Assembly (NCBI GenBank): GCA_009767595.1
Contig: VSDK01017407.1
Location: 65,026 to 129,025, forward strand
Direction: 5' to 3'
From: Symbiodinium kawagutii
Lineage: Eukaryota; Sar; Dinophyceae; Suessiales; Symbiodiniaceae
DNA length: 64,000 nucleotides
Under the pieces are notes generated by a model, which was given only the letters and a program-made list of their open reading frames with translations, ran no database searches and had not been told where the DNA came from. The stretch's first letter is position 1. Each line of letters opens with the position of its first letter. Positions 9,537 to 22,900 of this stretch are shown here, one piece after another. The position numbers and the translations under genes were made by a program.

Positions 9537-12500
9537 CTGCAGCTGGAGCCATGCACATCCCAAGTCTCCCAGCTTGGCGTCGAACAATGTCGGAAGCTCA
9601 TGGCTTCAAGTTGGGGCCAAGTGCAGTCTTCAATGCTTTGAGAGATGCTGTTGTCGCCCACGGTTTGATCGTGGTCGACTGGTTCAGAATTGCGCGTACC
9701 CTCTGGTATTGCGATATAGCTGGCAAGATCATCCAGCTTTTGAAGATTACTTACCGGTAAGTGAAGGTTAATTATGGTTGATGTTGGTTGATGGTGCTCA
9801 AGTATATCAATCATACTTCACCTAGCATATGGTTGGTTGATGTTGGTTGATACTTGATTATGCTTGGGAATCCTCTTCCTCTCTCTTAATCACCATCTCA
9901 AGGAGTTCAGCGAGGCAGTGATCAGGTGACCCAACCACATCAACTGCTTAGGAATCCTCTTGGGACTGGCGATTTTCCGCGATGTCAATCACATCTCAGG
10001 GTGTCCTCCCAGCACCGAAACGCCAAGGGCGGCCCGGCCCTGCCAACGTCGCCTGCAACGTTCACGAAGCGACCGCAGGCCTTGGAGTAACAGTCCAGCT
10101 GCTCATCGATGTACTTCCTGGGTCGGCGCATGGATGGTGAATGAATGAATGGTCAACTAGTGGCTAACCCAAGGCTACCAATGGCTAATAAATGGCTACT
10201 AAATGGCTCATTAATGGCTACTAAATGGCTTCTAAATGGCTAATAAATGGCTAACTAATGGCTAACTAGTGGCTACAACTGGTGGCTAATGGCTGGTAAT
10301 GAATTCAGTAGTGGCGAACAAATGGTCAACTAGTGAAGTGGATGAATGGTCATTGATCAACTACTGTAGTTCTTTTTTGCTTCTGTCTGCTGCAGGTTCT
10401 CTGCTGAAATGGTTCCGGATGAATACTGGCGGCTAATGGCGGCTAATTATGTGATGCTCAGTTAATGCATGGAAAAAGCATATCGCAAGCTGACCCAAGA
10501 AAAAGTTTCGCGACTTTGGGCCAACAGCCCCTCATCGACTTGCAAGACCATTGCAAGACCACATGGGAGCAAACAAACATATGAATGGTGAAAGTTGTGC
10601 GAAGGATAGTTGGCAGTTAACAGCTTTCACCTTGTTAACATCACTTTTTGTTAACCCCGAAGTAGTAAACCTGTGGTTTATTACTGGGGTCCATCCCTCC
10701 AGTTCACCGACTGGTTTCACATTCAAATGGTACCCCCCAATCAGTCAACCAATGGAATTAGTTAACCATTCTTGTTGGTTGTCATCCTCTTATAAACCAA
10801 TGGTTATAAGCCTTGTTCACCCACATTTCACCACTATAGACCTATGGAATTGAATAATCCGGTGTCAACATTACCAGCTAGATGCATGGTTTCTGCAAGT
10901 TGTTACCATGGTGGCTGTTAGATCCCTTGCTAAAAGTCTAACTTTTAGTGGCTATGTGGTAAGTCAATCCAAAAAAAACAAGAAACCTAAGTTCATAGCT
11001 GTAATCCACCCAGTTGCCATGGGCCAGGTTCACGGCTGCAGGCAGTTTCCTAGCAAGCCCAGGCACTTAATGTCACCCGCTCGGACCCAAAACTTCACAA
11101 TGGAGTTGCCAAAGGGGTGCCTTGCCGCTCCAGCTGGAAGGATGGACCTTGAAACAAAGATCTTGTAGGAGATTCAATATATAGATGTATATAAATATAT
11201 ATATATAAATATATATATATATGTAGAAGAAATATACATATATATATATGTATATCAAAGAAAAAATATATAAATATACATATTTATAAACATATATTTT
11301 ATATATATATATATGATCAGGGTTAGTGGTTGATGGTTGTCAATCAAGAGGTAAATGATGGCTACTAGTGGTTAATTCATGATTAATTCGTGGTTGGTGG
11401 TTGCCAATCATGGTTCATCGGTGGTCGATTAGTTTAGTACTCATTGAACACGTCTAGTATGGATATGACTATTCATGTTTGGTTCTGTTACATTCACTGC
11501 TGTTACAACGATGATTGCTAAAAACATGCGGACTCTTTCATAATACCTGGTTGGTGGTTGGTGGTCAGTGGCACCGTCCCAAGAACAACCGAACATCCCA
11601 AAATAATACATGATGCAAATCACCAGCTAGCAATCAGTATGCTATCCCAAATGTATCCCAGATCACATATGTCAAGATCCCTTTGCTATTTGATGCTATT
11701 GGCCATCATTTTGCGTTCAGGTAATCAGCTTGAGATCCCGTCAACTCAGAGGAGCAGTTGTCTTGTTGATCACAAATTCAAAACAGGCGCGCCCAACGAC
11801 CATCAAACAAAATCCCTAGCGGCGCTGGTGCCGAAGGGGGCGCTTTGCCATCCCCAGGTTGCTCCACAAGAGCGCAAGAGCCACTTCTGTTGCTGGACAT
11901 GCTGACAGCCGGTGTCTGGCTTGGGATTTGCTAACCCCCATGATGAAAACAAAGCACTGGCTGGCAAAGATTTGCTGCATTTTGGGATTGGGAAGTCACC
12001 CCTGAGGGAAGAAAACAGCCATAGTATTGGTTGGTAGGTGTGCCCGCAATGCAGCCACCCCCCAGCAGCAAGCAGCATCGTCTTCTCAGGTAATGATCCA
12101 TGCAAATGAGTCAATTGATTTTCACTGGTTGGTGGTTTCAACCCCTACGACTAATATTGGTCAACCAACTATTGGTTAAGAACCACCCAGTTCAAGTGTA
12201 TTGATTTTGTGTGTCAATGGGTCCCAACATGTCCCAACTTCCAAGCTCCAACTAGGCCCTAGGTCCTGGTGGGTCCCGGTGCCAAGAGACATCTCAGTAA
12301 TCGACTTCTTTGACACGTTCCCCGCAGGGAACACCTGGAGTCGGCTGGTGCAGGTTGATGCTAGCTGACATCCGATACCAACAAGGCATGGCCCACGCAG
12401 GAACTGGCGTTGATCATGGCATCGGCAGCACCCCATGATCTGGAAAGTGCATCCTTCTTGCCATAAGAAATGTGGACCTGGGCCTGGAAATGACCTATCT

Positions 12501-12637
12501 GTCAGCGTGCATGTGAAATCTATGCTGTCTCTAGAGGCATCGGATCCCCTTCCAAGCAGAACATGGACATGGAACAGCTCTGGTGGCATGTCCCAGTGGG
12601 GGACCCCCTGCAAAGAGGTATTGGTCACTTCGGATTG

Positions 12638-12697
<60 letters not shown>

Positions 12698-15182
12698 CAT
12701 CCTCATCCTCATCCTCATCATCATCATCGTCATCATCATCACCAACATCATCTCTATGAACACGAGGAATGATGGAGAAACCCTTCACATATCAGCTGCG
12801 TATCTATGAAACTGGCCGCAACCCTGTGGTGATCAGCCCCGACGTCCACCTTGTCTCCGCGGATGCTGCCGCCAGGAATCAGGACCACATCCTCCGGGCT
12901 TCGACTGGTCCATAACCAACCATTTACCATTGAGAAGCGGGAAATGCGCCATAGAAATAGCTGGTTTACCATGGTAAATAGCTGGTTTACCATGATAAAT
13001 AGCTGGTTTACCGTGGTTTACCCATTAAAACTGATGATTTTGAACTTGCAGGTTCCTTTGCCAGCCTACCATTGATCAACCATCTCTGTGCTACTTAAAA
13101 GTCTGGATTTGTTGCTGCATTTTTGCGCCGTTCCAGAGGTAAACAGATCAACAGCGAGACAAATATCCTTACAAAGTCTGGGATTCAGCATTCTGAACAT
13201 GCCATGTGGCAAATACCTTGTGAAACATGACGCTTCTCTCCCGGGCCCGGCCCATCAAGTAAAAAGACAGGTGCCTATGAATGCAACGGAACCTGGACCC
13301 TGCAGTGTCAATCACTTGAGGTTCATCACAGCCGACCGCATGGGTTCTGCATGGTTCTGCAACAAATTTCTGTACGGTACTTTTAAACACCATCTCCTTC
13401 ATTTACATCTCACCCAATGGTTTGATCAGCATTCCTGTTCATATGGTGGTTTCTCAAAATAGGGGTGCCCCCAAAATGGCTGGTTTACTACTACAAATGG
13501 TTATATAATATTGGTTGAGTGGGGGCACCCCTGTTTTCAGAAACCACCATGTAGTCGCCGTGGGGCAAGCAGAATGTTCCCCATGATCTGCACTTAGATT
13601 TAGATCAGCTTCCCATTGGGGATGGTCTCCAGTGACCATTGCAAATTGTGGTGGATACAAACCGCACAAGACGGGTGAGTACGTCGGAAGGCCCCCGCCT
13701 CCATGGTTGCCCAGCATCGCCATGGATGTTGCCTTCAACATCCTATATTAACGACCAGTTTTGGCGACTTGGGGTTGCAAACTGGTTGCCTATGCTTCCA
13801 CTTACCATGGTAGGTAACCAACCCCAAACAACAGTGGTAGAAACCAGCTGGTTGCTTACTATCGTGGTAGCTGGCAGCATAGGGATAGCTAATTGTTGGA
13901 ACTGCCGAGCATCTGTTTTGTGCATGTCCCTCACCGCGTCGGTAAAGAAGTTGCCAATGACCGTCCTGTTGTCGCTGCGGCACTTTCCCACGTGCTGCAC
14001 TGTTGGTTTGTCCCGGGTTTGTTCTGCAAGTTGACTACTTAACAGCTGGTAGGAAATGACTAGCTAACCAGTTGACCCACTGACTGCTCTTAGATGCTTG
14101 GAAATCACTAGCTATTGGTGTCTCTTGTAAAAAAGCGTAGCAGCCAGAATGTAACAACAAAACAAAAAATCCACTCAACCGGTACTTTCCAGAAGAAAAG
14201 TCCCCCATGCGAGACTCGCTGTAAAAAGTAAACCACCCAACTTATGTTGCCTGGTATGCTCAGGGTAGCAAACTGGTTTGTGCTTGGAAATGCTCAAAAT
14301 CATAGATGCATCATCTGCAAATGCCCATGCGGAACCCAGTCATCTTTGGAATCTTCGATTTCATCTACAACTCCTTGCCACTGTGCTTCTACAGCCGTGG
14401 TTGGCACTGGGGCATTTTAGGGGATTCCCTTTTGCCACCTTGTCGGCCTTTCGATGGCGGCCGCCCCTGACCACTGGTCAAACATTCGGAAAAGTGGTCG
14501 AATGTTCAAGGCTATCACTGGAACATTAGATGAAGTCAGGAAATCACCCGCAAAGAAGATCAAAAAGTTGAAATGTTCGAATCCAAAAGCATCAACTATC
14601 CCAACTTGTTGGCAAATCGATTCTGTTAGCTGGATCGGAGTAATCATTGGTGGTGGTCAAGTGGTCAATGACCATGCTATTGGGAATGACCTTGAAGAAC
14701 CTCTCAGTTATCGACGTGAGACTGTTGCCAAGGCTCTCTTTCTGACGAACTTGGCTCTCTCGTGCATCCAGGGGCACGTCGCAGCAACCAATGTTGTGGC
14801 CTGAGAGGGGCGACAGTTGCATTGCTGGGGTGTGCCGAGGGAAAAAAACCAGTTGCTGAAAATTTACTGTTCACATCAGCTGTTGTTTGTCCAGCATGTG
14901 CCTGTTTCCTCCGGTCAGAATCCCATGTTTCATGATTTGCCTGGAAGCTAGATTTTGCACAAACCGAGGGCCAAACATGAACACGTCGAAGTGCATGTGA
15001 GCAAACTGAAAAGTCTGATCACATGTCTGGACTATCTTGGGAGGCCCCCCTAACTTTTTTTGTGCACTCAGTCTTTAGTGGAAGGTTGTCTAGCTGGCTG
15101 GTGGATAGTTGCTACATCCCAACAACAAGTGGAAAATAATCACTGTATAGGCCAGGTGTGGTTGAACATATATACAACATCG

Positions 15183-15237
<55 letters not shown>

Positions 15238-18200
15238 TTATAATACCCCATTGTTGGTTCCCATCCGCTAAAGTCAATCAGTCACAAGGATCAGCTGGTC
15301 CTGCCAGTCCGAGCGGCCAAGCTCCTGTTGACCCCGCAGTTCCCAGTGCACCACCTTATCGTGGACGGATGGTGAGAACGGATCAGAGTCCGTCCTCGGC
15401 TTGCGCAGCGCCCGATCCCCAAAGCGTTTCCCAGGCTATGATAACTACCGTAAATTATGAGTTACCCGATACCATGAGCCCCCCAAACCTTGAAAGGTAG
15501 GGTTTTACGCTCCAAAATATGGGTTATAACTTATAACCTATACAAATGATTTTTTGGGGGGCTCATGGCACTTATAACCAAACTTATAGCTGGTTATGGG
15601 CCCACCTTGCAGGTAGTGCGGGCGGTTTGCAATGCTTTGCCTCGTTGAAAAGGTGGCTACCATTTGGCGTAGCTCCTGGCCCGGCTTCCCCTTTCAAAGG
15701 CTAGGGCAGGATACCCCTGGCTCCAAATCACTCCCTCCGAGCCACCAACCAGGTAGTCCTTAAAAAAGGGAATGGTAAGGGGGTTGCCAACACTAGGAAT
15801 GGATTCGCCGCTTCGCCAGGTGAACAACACGAGTATGCACTAATGTGTCAGTAGTGACTACAGTACATGATTGAATAAATGAAAAACACGCGAGTTTAAC
15901 AAATTAGCATTTTACTGTCTAACATGTGTAAATGCTATGTTAATTTGAGTGTAACAAATTAGCATTCTTCGGCATTTTAAAAATGAATACTCAATCCGTT
16001 TCTTGATGTCAACTCATGTCGCCAATCAAGAGGAGAAACTAGTCACCACTGGAAGGAAGTCCCCTCAATCCAACTGATAAACCAATCTACCAACTACGTG
16101 TCATCCACGAAGTCTTGGAATAGACTATCGATCAATCTCCCAACTACAACTCAACCAATCTACAACTATACAAATCTGGTTGGTGGTTTCAATCTATATG
16201 AAAAATGTTGGCTGATCAACCATCCAACTGTACCAATTCGCCAACAGCAAAGAATTTCTGTAGCCTGTTCCAGTGCTGTGCGAGCATCAGTGACAGCAAC
16301 TTTCCCTCAATGGACCTGGAGGAATCTGAATCCAGGGTCATCCCCAAGCGCTTTCTATGGTCCCCAACGTTGGGTGCTTGGAAGGGTGCCCGCAATGCAT
16401 TGAAAAACTGCGGCTTCTGCGGACAAACCTGTTGCATGCAGCCCATAAAGCCTGAGCCACAAGCAACATCCTTTAGATATGCCTAGCATCGCCTGGCTCA
16501 TGAATCCAGATCGCAGCTGCTGGAAAATCAACAAATCATGGGTAGACGTGGCGAACTAAGCATGTCTCGGAGGGATGGGTGAAACCTCTTGTGACTAGGT
16601 AACAAATGATGTGTCACGAGAGTTCGTTGGGTCTCTTAGATCGCTGTCAACATCATCATCGGTGCATTTTCCCCATACAAAAAATCCATGCTGAGGGTAT
16701 GTTGATAGTAGTTTTTCCATTGCAAAAAAAAAAAGCAACTATCCTTACACAACAAAACCAGTAGTTGTTTCACCTCCGTTGTTGGTTGTCACCCCCTATT
16801 ATTTAATCCCTATGGTTAACCATCATATATTTACACAACTAACCCATTCTATAAATCTGACTCCTATGGCCAACTTGATCAGCGACCTTGCTGTGCTGCC
16901 CAAGAGCTCTGCAGTTCCATCATCTGACAGCAGAATCGTCATCACCCACTGCGTTTTAAGGTCGGAATCTGCCTGCATCACGGCCACGTCAAAGCTGGGA
17001 GGGTTGTGGGGTCGCTGGGTTGTGAAGCATGTCGCCCCGTGTCGGATTTCCCCGGTGGGGTAGGAGGTTCTTGTTGAGAACAAGAAGGTTCTATAATCTG
17101 GGGCCATTTGACCACCTCCCAATGTCTACCACAATTGGTAGCTCCTTGGTCACAACTTAAGTTAGCTAACTGGGAGGCCCACATTGCAGCTACCGTTGCG
17201 CCTGTCTTTGGTGCATAATCAATTTCATGTACCTTCCTAATCTAACAAAGGCCCCCACCTACCTTGAGCTCTTAGTGTTTTCAAAAGTGGTTCAAGCTAC
17301 CAAAGCTCTTGTTTCGACTGATTCGGTCCAAATGTGATGCTTATACTATCTGCAGGAAAGGAAGGCTTTCACGGAAAATGCATGTGGTACCAAATGATAA
17401 ACAGTACTAGATCCAAGCATGGATAATGTTAACCATGTTAACCTAGCTATAACAAACCCCTCCTAAACAGGTAAACATTACACATTTCCTGGCGCCATAG
17501 CCCTGCAAACGATCGATACCACAGGCGCCAGCACCGGGGTCCACCCACGCCTTCAAGTAGGTGGCGTGCCCACAATCCGACCGTAGGTCCGTGAAGTGGT
17601 CATGGCCTGCAGAAATTCCCGGTGTCACCTGCTCTTGGTGAGGGGCTTGGGCCCTTAAGACCTTATCAGTTGGCAGCAATTATTTCAATAATAAGAATAA
17701 TAATAGTATGGTTATCAACACATATAACCAGTAGATAAGAATTAAATTAATGATTGTTATTTATTGACAATCAATATTTTGATAATCAATAGATATAATA
17801 TAGTTATCAATAGCAATGATTACTATCCATAATTTGATAATGATGGCCATTGATAACCAATAATTGGCAATAATATATAGTTATTATTTCATCTCAAAAA
17901 AGGACTGAGGTCGCAGTCTATGCTGGAAATCAGCTAGTTAGCTACAAAGAAATTTATTGCTACTGACGAACCTCTCACATTCTGAAACCTTCTCCTCCCA
18001 AGCATGAACTGGAAGCCTGGATTTACCCGCTCCATTCAGGGTGCTATGGCTGTATTACTCATCATTTTGGCAGCAACGTGTACGGCCATACCATGGCACT
18101 CAAACAAGATGAAAGTATTCATCACAATCATCAGCTGGCATGGCCCAGCCCTAACCTTCCACGCAGTCTGAGCCTGAGCTGCTCTTTCATGTCGCATCTT

Positions 18201-19776
18201 GGAGGCACCCATGAAAAAACGAACAGGTGGAAAAATACGGAAGTATGAAACCTGTTTGGTGGTTGAACCACCCCTGTGAAAAATATGTGTCAACCAACTG
18301 TTTGTTAATGAATATATACTAGGAAAAAATGTTCAAAACCACCAGCTAGAAACATACTCCAATTTGGAACCTCACTCAGTTCACCAACACTCTGGGCCTA
18401 GCATTATCCTGGAGCAAACATCCCCGCACAATGCACACTGTAAAGCATTGGGCTTCTTGGGGATGGTCACATGACCGACATTCTGACCAATATACATAGC
18501 CGCCGAAGTCTGCGGAATAGAATAGTTGCCAGTATATCCACTAGTGGTACATCCATCTAGTATAGCAAAAAAACAGATCCACCTAGTTTATACCATGTAT
18601 CCTATACATATCCACCTCCATATCCAGCAGATATCCTATATACCATACGTATCCGCCAACCAACAAGCGCCCAACCAACTACTCCCAGGACTCCCAGGTC
18701 ACCACCCATCCACCCATCGGCCTCCAAGGATGAGATCCAGGTCCTTCCCGGCGGCCTTGGCCAAGGCGCAGTCCGCGTGGGCGAACTGATGCGTCAACGC
18801 CAGGACCTGAGGCACGGTCAGTGGGCCCACGTGGGGCGTGCCAGGGCGTGCCATGGCGCCTTGGGCCAGGTGAAGATGCTGGGGTTCCGGGTCCTTCAGG
18901 TGGGGTTTTTCATGGGAAATTGTTGGGATTCTCGTGAGTTTTTTCATTTTTTTACTGGGGAAACGCCATAATTCAAGATTTTCGTGGATGTTCAATGCGT
19001 TTCTGAAAGGAACACCATGGGATGTTCGTTGATCTTCATGGATCGGGAAAACCATGAAGAGATCACGATTTTTGAAGGGAAACTTTGGAGAAACTGCGGG
19101 ATTTTCGATGGCTCAGTATGGTTAAACATGTGGTTCACCATGGTTCGTTATTGGTTGATGGTGAATTGTTTGGCTGATGGTTCGTGATGATTGTGATTGA
19201 TGGAGATTGGTTAATGGTACCTGGTTGTCATATGTTGTGATGATTGGTTGGTTGATGATTTGCACCTTGATGTATCAGCTATTGGTTCATGTGAGGCCTT
19301 AGCGTCAGCAAATGTGCAAACCTTGAACCTTACCGACCGTACCAAACAATTTCAGGACCTATTCGCATCAGTGGATCATTTTACATCATGCAATCATGCT
19401 ATATCTCTCTATGGAGCCCACGCCAGGCCAGGCATTTCAGATCCATCTGCTCGGTCCCGGGCTAGTTGGCAGTGATGCTTTTTACGAAGCTCTTTGGCTT
19501 CTTCAAGGGATGCCTCTGACGCATTCTGAGGCCAGTAGGGCCAGCAAAAGCCAAGAAATGGAGGGAGAAAAGGTGGGAACAGCTAGCTGCTTCGATTAAG
19601 GTTGCAATATGGTAAAATACGAAAACTTTTTTTTTCTGCGCAAACAATGCGAAAATAAATTTGTGAAATGAATGGCCAACTAAAAACGACGCGATGCCTC
19701 TCAGAGATGAAGTTGTGAAAGACACACAACTAAATTTGGGACTTGAAAAGCCATTGTGTAGCCGCCGACGTGCTGC

Positions 19777-19819
<43 letters not shown>

Positions 19820-19898
19820 GTCNNNNNNNNNNTCGTCCCCGTCCCCGTCCCCGTCCCCGTCCCCGTCGTCATCGTCGTCGTCGTCCTCCTCCTCCTCC

Positions 19899-19932
<34 letters not shown>

Positions 19933-22900
19933 CATCCTCATCATCATCCTCATCCTCATTATCTCCATATTTGACTACATTCAAAATCTTGTGCATTGGA
20001 AAACCTGCAATGAGCTGCTGCCAAGGCAAAGCTTCCCCGCTGGCCTCTTGCAAGTTCCGATGTTTCACGCGGTCCTGACAGGACGGATCAAGCTCTGCCA
20101 CTGACCCGTTACCACTGAAGTGAAAGGCATGGCGTCAAACATTCCTTGTGTCATCATGATGTGCATGACAGTGAGGCAGCACACCTCATCGGTGAGACGT
20201 GTACTATGGCAATGCTGGACACTGCTAAGAATGCTTATTCAGCGACTTCACAAATAGCAGAATAGCATGCACAAAGATACAAAATCCACCATCAAGCAAG
20301 GGACTGCCAAATGCAATGCTGATGCAAATGGTCATCACAATATCTAACTATGGACATGCTTGGCCAATAGCAAGGTAGAAAAAGAACGTAAAAAGAACTT
20401 GCTGCCCATGCAATTCCTTGTTCTATACAGGCGGGCTGTTGGGCAGCGTGGCATGTGGCACCGTTGTGCTGACGCTATTTCAATGCAATTCCTGACATCG
20501 GTATGGTGCCTCGAACGGGCTTCTGGGGTACCACCGATTGATGGATACCTATTTCTGGGGTACTCCCGAATCATCTAATATTAGCTATCTATATCCATAG
20601 TGACAAAATCGTCCACTTTTGGGATTCCCTCTTGCAAGAAGCCCCTATATATTATGTCAAGGTTAGTTGACTTGACCTGGTGTTGGTGTTTGTTGGAACT
20701 GCGCAGCAAGCGGGCCACAAAGAACTTCCGCCCCTTACATAAAATGGCTGGTTGAAGACAAGAATTCCAAAGTTAACTATCATAATCACAAACCTTTTGA
20801 TGGTTCATGAGACGATCTGGAAACCTGTAGGCATGACATGTGCTGACTCAGAGTTTGGAAAAGCATGGCATGGGATCACCTCGTGGTATGAGCTGTGGCA
20901 CCATTGTCACTGCTTCTGCCAGGGTCATGGACTATGCTGATTTGAATTCATCTCGTTTGCAACAGAAAGTTGACAGGCACTGGCTATTGATCGTAGCTTC
21001 ATTGTTGAGTTGCGGACTACTTGGATGTGCATCCCCGGTTAGCAACTGGTAACTTACCACGGATATAGGGGTTTTAAGCTACCTTATAGGGCTCAGTTCA
21101 CCATGGTTGCGGACGAGCTGGTGCTTGACTCAGTTGCTGACTACCTGTTTGACTAGGCCCTGCTTATCATAGGTACCGGAAAGGGGCGGATTTACTATCA
21201 TGCATGTATGCCGGTTTAATTTGCGTTTTTTTCTGCAAGTCATCCATTCATGTTAGTACTAAACCGTATGGATATTATATCCCATCGGTTGTTGCATATA
21301 GTACATGTTTAACCTTGATCAACCAACGTTGTCCCTCATGTTTTTTCCGTAAACCAATGGGTGGATTAAACGATCAAACCATACGCACTTAACAACCTAA
21401 TGGATTTGTCCAGTTTGATCCACTGGATTTTACCATCATTCATACTGGTTTCCTAGCACTTTTCCTGTAAACCGTTTGGTGGATTGAACAATACCGACTT
21501 GTCAACCAGTAATGCCAATCCTGTATTCATAAGCCCGTGGTTGATTAATAGAGGGTATCCCCCAAGTTCGCCAACCGATTTCCCCTTAAAATGTTAACCC
21601 CCTGCCCCCCAATCAATAAACCTGGGATTAAGCTTCATCCGGGGTTGACATTATGAACTATAAGTAAGACTGACCATCCGGCCACTGGATTTTACCATCA
21701 TTAATACTGGTTTCCTGGTACTTTTCCAAGCTGAGACTCATCCGTGGGCCAACTTACGAACCATTGATCACCATTTCCAGCCGATAGATCATTCACTCCT
21801 GGCTAATGTCCTGATCAACAGCCTACTGGAAAACAGCCACTTCTATGGTGGATTTTTGGCCAGGTTCATTCACCAAAGGGAGACTGTAGTCATACGTTTG
21901 GCACATGGTGGCACAAAGCCTCTGAGCAATACTGATTGGGGGTTGAACTACCCTTATGAAAAACATGACTCAAACAACCATTCGCTAGTAATTCTAGGGA
22001 ACCACAAACCAGATTATGATGAAAATCATCCAAGCATTTTCCAGCTGACCTCAAGTGCGCAAATAAACAATTACTACAAGAGCTGAAACGCATCTGCAAG
22101 TTGGAAGCTGTCACCACCGCGAACGGGATCGCCCCAGGTAACTACTGACCCATCGCCCAAAATGGCAGCAAAGGCGCCACTTGTGCCCTGAACTTGCTGC
22201 ACATTTTTGAGCTGATCTTGAACTGCAGCGCTGTCACCACCGCGAACCGGATCGCCCCAGGTAGTCACGGACCCGTCGGCCAAGATGGCAGCAAAGGCAC
22301 CACCTGTGCCCTGAACTTGTTGCACATCCTTGAGCTGATCTTGCGCTGCAGAGCAGTCACCACCAAACCGTGGATCGCCCCAGGTAACGACAGACCCATC
22401 AGCCAAAATGGCAGCAAAGGCAGCATCTGTTTCCTGAACTTGTTGCACGTTCCTGAGCTGATTTTGAACGGCAGCGCTGCAACCACCAGATTCTGGTTCG
22501 CCCCAGGTAACCACTGACCTGTCTCCCAGGATGGCAGCAAAGGCAGCCTTTGTGGCCTGAACTTCTTGCATATCCTTGAGCTGATCTTGCGCTACAGAGC
22601 TGTCACCACCAACGGCTGGATCGCCCCAGGTAACTACTGACCCATCGCCCAAGATGGCAGCAAAGGCACCACCTGTGCCCTGAACTTGTTGCACATTTTT
22701 GAGCTGATCTTGAACTGCAGCGCTGTCACCACCGCGAACCGGATCGCCCCAGGTAGTCACGGACCCGTCGGCCAAGATGGCAGCAAAGGCACCACCTGTG
22801 CCCTGAACTTGTTGCACATCCTTGAGCTGATCTTGCGCTGCAGAGCTGTCACCACCAAACCGTGGATCGCCCCAGGTAACGACAGACCCATCAGCCAAAA

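Noticed and set aside
12176..12788. Frames with poly-Met, poly-Asp and poly-His
   Set aside because: All three come from the ATC tract at 12639-12763.
19462..20104. Poly-Ser/Ile/Asp frames over the compound microsatellite
   Set aside because: Triplet repeat artefact interrupted by a gap.
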